From assembly GCF_036250675.1 (NCBI RefSeq), contig NZ_CP109592.1, forward strand, positions 8,370,001 through 8,434,000: a stretch of DNA of 64,000 nucleotides, written 5' to 3'. Positions 1 to 7,066 of this stretch are shown in pieces. Both the position numbers and the translations under genes were made by a program. The stretch is from Streptomyces sp. NBC_01689 (GTDB lineage Bacteria; Actinomycetota; Actinomycetes; Streptomycetales; Streptomycetaceae). The stretch's first letter is position 1. Each line of letters starts with the position of its first letter. The notes beneath the pieces are model-generated. The model was given only the letters and a program-made list of their open reading frames with translations, made no database searches and had not been told where the DNA came from.

Positions 1-1
1 G

Positions 2-1297
2 GACGACCCCCTCGCCCATGTGGACCGCCTCGTGGCGGGATACGACCAGACGAAATGGGCCGCCGAGGTCGCGCTGCGCCGGGCGCGCGACCACGGGCTG
101 GTCGTCACCGCGCTGCGTCCCGGCGGCATCGGCGGTCACACGAGGACCGGTGCCTACAACCCGCAGGACCTCAGCAGCGGTCTCCTCTCGGCCTTCGGCC
201 GCTTCCGCACCGTACCCGCCTTCCGCCACCTGAACTCGGCGCCGGTGGACTGGGTGAGCCGGGTCGCCGCCGCCGTCGTCTGCGAACCGGAGGCCTGGGG
301 CCACGACTACCACCTGACCGGGGTGCCCAACACCCTGGACGATGTCGTGCGGGACATGGCGTTCGGCGGCCTGCACGTGCGCGTACAGGACTGGGACGAG
401 TGGCGCGCCGACGTCCTGTCCCGCCTCGACGCCGATCCGGTTCCGGAACTCGGTTTCCTGACCCGGGTGTTGCGCAGCCCCACGGCCCTCAGGCTGTGCG
501 AGGCCACGCTGACGGGACCGGCGGCCACCGGTGAGCGCACCGCCGCGCTCGTCGAGGCTCTCGGCCTGCGGCCTCCGGCCCGTTACGACTCCCGTGCACA
601 GCTGAGGACGTTCGAGCGTCTCGCGGAGGACGGCCTGGCCAGGCTGCCCCACAGGGACGACCAGCCCTATCTGTGGTTCTCCGAGACGACCGAGGGCTCC
701 GTGGTACCGGTCGGGGCGCCCGCCGAACCGTCCCGTCCCTGCTCGACGGCGCTGACCCTCTCCATCGCGAGCATGCACCAACTCGTCAGGGAGCGGCGGG
801 TGGACGTCCGTGGCGAGCTGGTGTGCGGTGCCGTCCATCCCGAACCGCTGACCGTGGTGCGCGGCGACGTCTGGGTCCGCCCCGAGGAGGGCATTCCGCG
901 CCGGCACGGTGACGACCACCGACTCCTGCGCTACCGGCTGCTGTTGCGTGACACGGACGGAGGCCGCTGGTGGCTGGAGGGCCACAAGCACGCACGCGCC
1001 CGCCGTGACGTGTGGCGGCAGACCCGCGCCCTGCGCGTCGAGATCGGCCCGGAGGGTGAACCCGCTCTTCTCACAGGCGAGTTGGTCGTTCCCGCGGACA
1101 GTTATGTGCGCGACCAGATCGACGGCATCGAGGTCGATCCACGGCTGACCGCCCGGGAGCAGCGGGCCGCCAAGCTGACCTGGCTCGCCTGGTTCGGCCT
1201 GGAGATGGGCCGCGGACTCGCCGGGCCGTTCGCCAGGGCCGCCGCCGACCTCCTCGACCTCCGCCGCACCCCGACCCCCTCGGAGCGCCACCGATGA
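2..1297 (+). CDS. SDR / thioester-reductase-like protein, C-terminal part
   Basis: The reading frame is open from the window edge, so the N-terminus with its nucleotide-binding motif is missing; 431 residues are visible. Residues 13-19 read GYDQTKW, which fits the Y-x3-K catalytic pair of extended SDR enzymes, and the following stretch resembles thioester-reductase (Male-sterility/NAD_binding_4) proteins. From about residue 240 a second domain follows that resembles the C-terminal domain seen on actinobacterial GMC oxidoreductases and related lipid enzymes (inference from pattern memory). The stop overlaps the start of the next hydrolase (ATGA), so the two are probably translationally coupled. 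The substrate is unknown; a lipid or sterol role is a guess. Confidence 0.7.
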   Translation, partial: DDPLAHVDRLVAGYDQTKWAAEVALRRARDHGLVVTALRPGGIGGHTRTGAYNPQDLSSGLLSAFGRFRTVPAFRHLNSAPVDWVSRVAAAVVCEPEAWGHDYHLTGVPNTLDDVVRDMAFGGLHVRVQDWDEWRADVLSRLDADPVPELGFLTRVLRSPTALRLCEATLTGPAATGERTAALVEALGLRPPARYDSRAQLRTFERLAEDGLARLPHRDDQPYLWFSETTEGSVVPVGAPAEPSRPCSTALTLSIASMHQLVRERRVDVRGELVCGAVHPEPLTVVRGDVWVRPEEGIPRRHGDDHRLLRYRLLLRDTDGGRWWLEGHKHARARRDVWRQTRALRVEIGPEGEPALLTGELVVPADSYVRDQIDGIEVDPRLTAREQRAAKLTWLAWFGLEMGRGLAGPFARAAADLLDLRRTPTPSERHR

Positions 1298-2430
1298 TCC
1301 GCAGAACCGCCGCCTCCCGCACCCGGCAGCCGGCCCGCGCCCTCCGGACGGCGCGGGTTCCGCACCCCCTCCGCCACCGCCTCGACCCGGCGCGGGTCGA
1401 GGAGATCCCCTTCACCACCTCGGACGGTGTACGCCTCGCGCTCACCCGCGTCGACAGCGGCGAACGCGACCGGCCCGCCGTGCTGCTCCTGCACGGGCAC
1501 ACCGCGTCCGCCGACATGTTCCTGCTCCCCGAGACCCGCAACCTCGTCGACGTCCTCCTCGACGACGGCTACGAGCCCTGGCTGCTCGACTGGCGCGGCA
1601 GCCGCCGCTTTCCGTACAACGAGACCGGCGGCCGGTACACCTACGACGACGTCGCCCTGTACGACGTTCCCGAAGCCGTCTCCCGGATTCGTGAACGCAT
1701 CGGCGGGCGGCCGCTGTTCGTGGTCGCGCACTGCGTGGGCTCCCTCACTCTGTCGCTGAGCATGGCGGCGGGGCTGGTGCCCGGACTCGCCGGCGTCGTC
1801 TCCCAGGGGGTGTTCCTGACCCCGAAGCTCGCGGGGCGCACCTCGCTGCGCATGACGGTGGCGGGCGAACTGCTGCGCAACCGCGTCGACCACATCCCCG
1901 TCGACTTCCGGAAGGTGGGCCTGCGGTCGCGGTACACACCCCTGTTCGCGCTCGCCTCGCGCGGCGCGGCCTGCCCGGACCCGACCTGCCAGATCCTCCA
2001 CAACTCGGCCTGGGGGTCGGGAGCCTCGCTCTTCGTGCACGAGAACCTGTCGGACGCCACCCACGACCGGCTCGCCGAACTCCTGGGTCCCGCGCCCCTG
2101 TGGATCCTGCCGCACTTGCGCCGCATCGAGCTGGCGCGCACCGTCGTCCGCTGGCACGACACCGACCACCGGTACCGGGCGCTGCCGCCCAACGCCCTGG
2201 ACGCGGCGGCCCGCATCGACACCGCGGTCCTGCTGCTCTCCGGCAGCGAGAACGGACTCTGGCTGGACTCGCAGCGGCTCTGCCACGAGGTGCTGGCACA
2301 CCGCGAGCCCCAACTGGACGTCTCGTACACCGAGATCCCCGGCTACGGGCATCTGGACACCTTCCTGGGCCGGGGCGCCGCACTGGACGTGTTCGGGCAC
2401 ATCCTCGAATTCCTCGGCGAACAACGGTGA
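1294..2430 (+). CDS. alpha/beta hydrolase with Cys nucleophile
   Basis: A 378-residue alpha/beta-hydrolase-fold protein. LLLHGH at residues 64-69 is the oxyanion-side HG motif. The nucleophile elbow reads AHCVG at 145-149, so the nucleophile is Cys147 rather than Ser. GYGHLD at 350-355 supplies the likely catalytic His353. Cys at this position is known in dienelactone hydrolases, PHA synthases and hydrolases linked to GMC/cholesterol-oxidase-like proteins; the last group fits the neighbour best. The start overlaps the upstream stop by 4 nt (ATGA), indicating an operon with the SDR-like gene. It could be an esterase, thioesterase or acyltransferase. Confidence 0.8.
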   Translation: MIRRTAASRTRQPARALRTARVPHPLRHRLDPARVEEIPFTTSDGVRLALTRVDSGERDRPAVLLLHGHTASADMFLLPETRNLVDVLLDDGYEPWLLDWRGSRRFPYNETGGRYTYDDVALYDVPEAVSRIRERIGGRPLFVVAHCVGSLTLSLSMAAGLVPGLAGVVSQGVFLTPKLAGRTSLRMTVAGELLRNRVDHIPVDFRKVGLRSRYTPLFALASRGAACPDPTCQILHNSAWGSGASLFVHENLSDATHDRLAELLGPAPLWILPHLRRIELARTVVRWHDTDHRYRALPPNALDAAARIDTAVLLLSGSENGLWLDSQRLCHEVLAHREPQLDVSYTEIPGYGHLDTFLGRGAALDVFGHILEFLGEQR

Positions 2431-2491
2431 CGGCGGCCCGTGCGGCCGGATACCGTACCGGTCAGTAACCGGACCGCACCCAGGAGGCCCC

Positions 2492-3283
2492 ATGCCGCAG
2501 CTCGATGTCGACGGCGCCGCGCTGACGTACGACGACGAGGGCCCCCGCGACGGCGACGGCGTTCCCCTGGTCTTCCTCCACGGGTGGACGGCCGACCGGC
2601 GGCGCTGGGACCACCAGATGGCGCACTTCGCCGAGAAGAGACGGGTGGTCCGGCTGGATCTGCGCGGGCACGGGGAGAGCGGGGGGTCGGGCGTCCGGAC
2701 CATCGCGGAGCTGGCGACGGACGTCCTCGCCGTCCTCGACCATCTGAAGATCGAGCGGTTCGTGCTGGTCGGTCACTCCATGGGCGGGATGATCGCCCAG
2801 ACCATCGCCCTCGGCCACCCCGAGCGGGTCGAACGCATGGTCCTGGTCAGCTCGATCAGCAGGATGACCTACAGCCGGGGGCGGGGCCTGCTCATGGCGG
2901 CGTCGACCCTGGTGCCGTTCAAGCTGTTCGTCGCCACCAACATCCAGCGTGCCTTCGCGCCGGGCCATCCGCGCGAGGAGATCAGGGAGTACGTGCGCAG
3001 CTCGGCGGACACCCCGCGTGAAGTCGTCATGACGCTGTACGGCGCCATGCGGGCCTTCGACGTCCTCGACCGGCTCGGTGAGATCCGCACCCCCACCCTC
3101 CTCGTCCACGGCTACTACGACATCCAGCTGCCCGTCGCGCAGATGCTCCGGATGGCCAAGGCCTACCCGGACGCGGTGGTGCGGATCCTGGACGCGGGCC
3201 ACGAACTGCCGGTGGAGAAGCCGGCGGAACTCACCGCCGCGCTCGACGGGTTCCTGACCGACCGGGCCGCCGCGCGACCGTGA
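2492..3283 (+). CDS. alpha/beta hydrolase
   Basis: A 263-residue protein with a full alpha/beta-hydrolase layout: FLHGW at residues 28-32, nucleophile elbow GHSMGG with Ser96, and a late DAGHELP segment with likely catalytic His237. The start is supported by an AGGAGG ribosome-binding site 4 nt before the ATG. It lies 61 nt downstream of the Cys-type hydrolase on the same strand and may be co-transcribed. Length and motifs match the general epoxide hydrolase/esterase/haloperoxidase-like group; the substrate cannot be told from the sequence. Confidence 0.85.
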   Translation: MPQLDVDGAALTYDDEGPRDGDGVPLVFLHGWTADRRRWDHQMAHFAEKRRVVRLDLRGHGESGGSGVRTIAELATDVLAVLDHLKIERFVLVGHSMGGMIAQTIALGHPERVERMVLVSSISRMTYSRGRGLLMAASTLVPFKLFVATNIQRAFAPGHPREEIREYVRSSADTPREVVMTLYGAMRAFDVLDRLGEIRTPTLLVHGYYDIQLPVAQMLRMAKAYPDAVVRILDAGHELPVEKPAELTAALDGFLTDRAAARP

Positions 3284-3323
3284 ACCGCCCGACCCCTGCC
3301 CGCCGTCGTGGACGGGCGGCGGC

Positions 3324-3809
3324 TCAGGGGACCCGGTAGACCCCCTCGGGTTCGTCGTGCGCCATCGCGGCGTACTCCTCGAAACCGAGATTGCCGATGC
3401 TCAGATTCGCGTGGATGTCGTGGACGCCGGCGGGGACGGTGCGAAAGGCGCGTCCGTACTCGACGAGCCGCCGGTGGTCCTCGTCGTCCTCGCACTCCTC
3501 CCTCGTCAGGGTGGTGACGGCGAGCAGGGCGTGGTGCGCGGCCCGCATGGTGGTCCCGTCGGCGAGGAAGACGACCGGCAGGTTCTCGTCGGCGCGGACC
3601 GCGGCGACCACGTCGTCGACGCCGGCCTCCGCCCAGGCCGGATCGTCGACGAGGTGGAGGCCCGCCGTGTACTGCCCGTCTTCTCCGGGCGCCCACGGCT
3701 CCGCCAGGGCCGTCGTCACGGCCCGCCAGGACACGTCGTCGTGATAGTCCGTCCTGACGACCAGCGCATCGAATTCGTCCCGGCCGACGACGGCGGGCAA
3801 CGCGTTCAT
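3324..3809 (-). CDS. DUF6924-like hypothetical protein
   Basis: A 161-residue acidic protein with no signal peptide or membrane segment. Its opening (VGRDEFDALVVRTDYHDD, residues 8-25) followed by a Trp and a long alpha/beta region resembles proteins annotated as DUF6924 in Streptomyces; I recall this rather than having searched it. The frame stays open upstream to 4076, but that extension is the translation of a 9-bp repeat and low-complexity sequence. The ATG at 3809 is preceded by GAGGAGAA at good spacing, so I use it. Function unknown. Confidence 0.75.
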   Translation of the reverse strand: MNALPAVVGRDEFDALVVRTDYHDDVSWRAVTTALAEPWAPGEDGQYTAGLHLVDDPAWAEAGVDDVVAAVRADENLPVVFLADGTTMRAAHHALLAVTTLTREECEDDEDHRRLVEYGRAFRTVPAGVHDIHANLSIGNLGFEEYAAMAHDEPEGVYRVP

Positions 3810-3823
3810 GGAACGTTCTCCTC

Positions 3824-3882
3824 GGTGGCTGAGGTGGCTGAGGTGGCTGAGGTGGCTGAGGTGGCTGAGGTGGCTGAGGTGA
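3824..3882 (+). repeat. 9-bp tandem repeat (GGTGGCTGA), 6.5 copies
   Basis: Six perfect consecutive copies of GGTGGCTGA run from 3824 to 3877 and are followed by GGTGA. The array sits immediately upstream of the ribosome-binding site of the minus-strand DUF6924-like gene, in its 5' leader or promoter. The unit is a multiple of three, so a start upstream of it would read His-Leu-Ser repeats without a frameshift. Confidence 0.95.
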
Positions 3883-4089
3883 GGCGTCCGGTCGACGGTA
3901 CGACGCGGACGGCGCCGCACCGGGCAGTCGGGGCCGTGACGTCCGCCGGAGCTTCGGCACCCGCCGATGCCTGCGGCCAGCGACGGCGTCAGGAAACCCG
4001 AACCGGCACCGGCACCGGAACCGGAGCCTCGCCACCCGCCGGGCGGGAGGTCACGGGATGCGGCACGGCACGACACCGTCCGGGGGCTC

Positions 4090-5682
4090 CTACGGCAGTG
4101 TGGCGGGCGGCGCGTCGTCGGTGAGCTCCTCCAGCACCGCGAACTCCGCCAGCAGCGTCCCGGCGCTCGCCACGTCGCTCGTCAGGGAGCGGTCCTGCAT
4201 CGCCGGACTCAGCACCGCGGCGGCCCGGGCGTAGGCGCGTCCCGCGACGGTCAGCGGGTCGGGAACCGTGCCGCGCTGGCGCAGGGCCCGTACGGCGGCC
4301 ACCAGTTCGCAGCCCAGGACCAGCCGGTACGCGTCGGTGAGCCGGAGCGTCTTGCGGGCCGCCTGGGTGGCGAAGCTCGCCGCCTCCTCCGTCCCCTGGG
4401 AGAGCACCACGTGCCCGAGTGCGGCCGGCGTGGCACACGTCTGGACCTCGGCGACCGCGGCCGCCGCGCCGTATTCGAGGATCATCATTCCCGAGCCCGC
4501 CGATGCCTCGTCGGCCAAGTAGGAGCGCAGTCCCGTCAGTTCGGGACGGCCGAGCCCGGAGAGCCGGGCGGCGGAGAGCCGGGCCGTGCCCAGGACGGCG
4601 AGACAGACCCCGTCGAGCGCCAGCGCGAGCGGGCCGGCGAAGAATCCGCCGTGGTGGTGGGCGACCGGGGCGACCCCGGCCGCGTCCCAGCCGATCAGGG
4701 GATTCTCCACCGCGGAGTTGAGGTCGACGGCGAGCACCCCCTCCAGGGTGCTCCACGCCTCCGACGCCGGACCGTGGGCCTGGGGGAAGCAGCGGAAGCC
4801 GAACGGGTCCTGGACGCGCGGGGACGGCGGCCAGGGCGTCCGCGCGGTGCCGAGGAGCCGGCGAACGCGCGCGGCGGCCCGCTGCGTGGGCGGATGCGGG
4901 TGCGCGAGGTGGACCTCGGGCGCGTACGCCTCCAGGGACGCGTCGATCGCGCACAGGGACAGGGCCGCCACCACATGGGCGGCGCGCAACAGGGCGCCGA
5001 GGTCGTGACAGGCCAGCGCGGACTGGCCCAGGGTGAGGGCGTTGCTGCTCAACAGGGGCAGCGCGTCGCCGCGTTCGATCCGCAGCGGCTCGGGGAGCGG
5101 CTGCCCGGACTCCGCCCGGTCGTGCTCCCACGGGCCGTGTCCGAACAGCGCCAGTCCGAGTTCGGCCAGCGCGGTCAGATCCCCGGTGCCCACCGACCCG
5201 TACTCGCTGACCGGTGGATGCACGCCGGTCCGCAGGGCGTCCAGCAGCGTCGTGGCGACCGCGGGGCGCAACCCCGAGCCGCCGGCGAGCAGTTGGTTGG
5301 CGCGCACCGCCATCATCGCGCGTACCTGTCGCACCGGCAGCCGTTCCCCGATGCCGCCCGCGTGGCTGAGCAGCAGTCGGAGGTCGTGACCGTCGCCGTC
5401 GTGCTCCTCGACGGCGACACCGCGGTGCGCTCCCACGCCGGTGGTGCGTCCGTAGGCCCGGGTGCCCTCCGCCGTCAGTGCCCGGGCGGCCCGGTGCGCA
5501 CGCGCCATCCGCTCCAGTGCGGCCGGGGGCACGGTGCCGGGCGGGACGCCGTCGGCGATCCGGGTCACCGTGCGCGAATCCAGGCCCCGGCCGTCGAGTG
5601 CGACGGCGCCGGGCGCGTCGGTCAACGGCGCGACGCCGGCGCGCGGATCGGCGGGGGATGTCCCGGCGGTGCGCTCGAGCAT
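4090..5682 (-). CDS. Histidine ammonia-lyase family protein lacking the MIO triad
   Basis: A 530-residue aromatic-amino-acid-lyase homologue. Conserved family segments are present: AYGRTTGVG at 76-84 (Tyr77 aligns with the catalytic Tyr of HutH), SSNALTLGQSALA, QDPFGFRCFPQ, NSAVENPL and a C-terminal LSQGTEEA. Classical enzymes form the MIO electrophile from Ala-Ser-Gly within GSVGASGDL; here residues 162-169 are GSVGTGDL, one residue shorter and without the Ser. MIO as normally built therefore cannot form. The gene lies 99 nt downstream of a betaine-type ABC binding-protein gene on the same strand. A lyase acting on a quaternary amine (as ergothionase does), another MIO-independent reaction, or a non-catalytic homologue are all possible. 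Confidence 0.85.
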   Translation of the reverse strand: MLERTAGTSPADPRAGVAPLTDAPGAVALDGRGLDSRTVTRIADGVPPGTVPPAALERMARAHRAARALTAEGTRAYGRTTGVGAHRGVAVEEHDGDGHDLRLLLSHAGGIGERLPVRQVRAMMAVRANQLLAGGSGLRPAVATTLLDALRTGVHPPVSEYGSVGTGDLTALAELGLALFGHGPWEHDRAESGQPLPEPLRIERGDALPLLSSNALTLGQSALACHDLGALLRAAHVVAALSLCAIDASLEAYAPEVHLAHPHPPTQRAAARVRRLLGTARTPWPPSPRVQDPFGFRCFPQAHGPASEAWSTLEGVLAVDLNSAVENPLIGWDAAGVAPVAHHHGGFFAGPLALALDGVCLAVLGTARLSAARLSGLGRPELTGLRSYLADEASAGSGMMILEYGAAAAVAEVQTCATPAALGHVVLSQGTEEAASFATQAARKTLRLTDAYRLVLGCELVAAVRALRQRGTVPDPLTVAGRAYARAAAVLSPAMQDRSLTSDVASAGTLLAEFAVLEELTDDAPPATLP

Positions 5683-5781
5683 GACGGAGGTTCTCCTCGA
5701 CGACAGGACCCCGGGCTCCCCCCACCCGAGGTGCCGGACGGCGGGCCGGAGCGGATCACCGCTCCGGCCGGCACGCGTCCG

Positions 5782-6744
5782 TCAGGACAGTCCGGCGGAC
5801 GACAGCCACTGCTTGGCGACGTCCAGCGGGTCCTTGTTGTCGTTCTGCACCTGGGCGTTGAGGTCGACCAGGGCGTCCGTGTCGAGCTTCGCGGACACGG
5901 CGTTGAGTGCGGCGACGCCCTCGGAGGTGAGCCCGCTCTTGTAGGCGAGCGGAGTGACGTTCTCGAAACCGAAGAGATTCTTCGAGTCCTGGAGAACGAC
6001 GAACTTGTTCTTGCTGATTCCGGGGTCGGTCGAGAAGATGTCCGCCGCCTGGATGTTGTTGCCCTTGAGCGCGGCGACGGTCAGCGGGCCACCCGCGTCC
6101 AGGGCCTTGAACGACTTGAAATTCAGGCCGTATTCGGTCTTCAGGCCGACCAGTCCCTGCTTACGGGTCTGGAACTCCGGGGAACCGCCGATGACCATGT
6201 CCTTCGCCGCGTCGGCGAGGTCGGCGATGGTCGACTTCTCGGTGAGGCTGTACTTCTTGGCCGTGGCCTCGTTCACCGCGACCGCGTCCTTGTCCTGGGC
6301 CTCGGAGGGCTCCAGGAGCGTCAGCTTGGCGTCGAGACCGGCGGTGATGGCCTTCGAGGTCTCCTCGACGGTCGTCGGAGCCGCCTTGGCGTCCAGGTAG
6401 GCCAGCAGGGCGCCGTTGTATTCGGGCAGCACGGTGATCGTGCCGTTCTTGATCAGACCGTAGGTCGTCTCGCGGCTGCCGATGTTGAGCTTGTAACTGA
6501 CCTTGATGCCCTTGGCCTTCAGGGCCTCGCCGTAGATGTCGGCGATCAGGATGCTCTCGGGGAAGTTGTTGGAGCCGACCACCACCGTACCGCCCTTGGC
6601 GGTGTCACCCTTCAGCGGGTCCTTGCCGTCGGAGCTCTTGTCGGAGGAACCGCAGCCCGTGAGGGCGGCCGCGGCCACAACCAGCAGGGAAACAGCATAC
6701 GTTGCGGTCGTTCGGGTGCTTCTGGCGTGGGTCACGTTGGTCAT
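5782..6744 (-). CDS. Glycine-betaine/choline-type ABC substrate-binding lipoprotein
   Basis: A 320-residue extracytoplasmic binding protein of the OpuAC/ProX/OsmF class. The N-terminus carries a basic start, a hydrophobic stretch and the lipobox LTGC, so it is exported and lipid-anchored. The mature part begins with TVVVGSNNFPES, the usual first strand of the family, and later has DPGISKNKFVVLQD. The start is chosen at the Met giving a normal lipoprotein signal; the frame extends to 6816 and no strong ribosome-binding site separates the options. Matching permease and ATPase genes are on the same strand at 11534-14048, beyond the conservon. The MIO-less lyase follows directly. The ligand is probably a quaternary amine. 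Confidence 0.85.
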   Translation of the reverse strand: MTNVTHARSTRTTATYAVSLLVVAAAALTGCGSSDKSSDGKDPLKGDTAKGGTVVVGSNNFPESILIADIYGEALKAKGIKVSYKLNIGSRETTYGLIKNGTITVLPEYNGALLAYLDAKAAPTTVEETSKAITAGLDAKLTLLEPSEAQDKDAVAVNEATAKKYSLTEKSTIADLADAAKDMVIGGSPEFQTRKQGLVGLKTEYGLNFKSFKALDAGGPLTVAALKGNNIQAADIFSTDPGISKNKFVVLQDSKNLFGFENVTPLAYKSGLTSEGVAALNAVSAKLDTDALVDLNAQVQNDNKDPLDVAKQWLSSAGLS

Positions 6745-7066
6745 CCAGACTTGTGCATGGGGGTCGGAAGGCGTGGCGTGTAGTCGATCCAATCGAGCGC
6801 GGTAACGCACCGTCAAGACACGAATAGATCACCGATGGAGACCAGGCGGCTTCACCGCGTGTGCGCAACTCGATCGAAACGGCGGCGAATCAGACGTATC
6901 GCCGTGTCACTTTTTGGTTGATCATGGCCGTACTCTTGCGGCAACCGCTAATGTTGGCCGAGTCGGGGGACATGGTTCCACTTGCTCGGCCCGAGCGTGC
7001 TGACACGACCCGTTCACGCAGCCCGGGCTGCGGGCTTCCAATTGGGAATGAAGTCAAGGAGGTTTG
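6745..7066. other. Divergent intergenic region
   Basis: A 322-bp region between the binding-lipoprotein gene (leftward) and the conservon (rightward). It must hold both promoters and is visibly more AT-rich than the genes. The only element I can place is AAGGAGG at 7056-7062, the ribosome-binding site of cvnA. Short frames in it show no protein-like features. Confidence 0.6.

Noticed and set aside
5185..5190. Sequencing or reading error in the MIO loop
   Set aside because: A lost Ser codon would be an in-frame 3-nt deletion; the frame and surrounding conserved residues are intact, so I treat it as real.
3967..6783. 938-residue plus-strand open frame
   Set aside because: Antisense shadow of the HAL-like and binding-lipoprotein genes; Gly/Arg/Gln-rich with no domain, while the minus strand shows clear conserved motifs.
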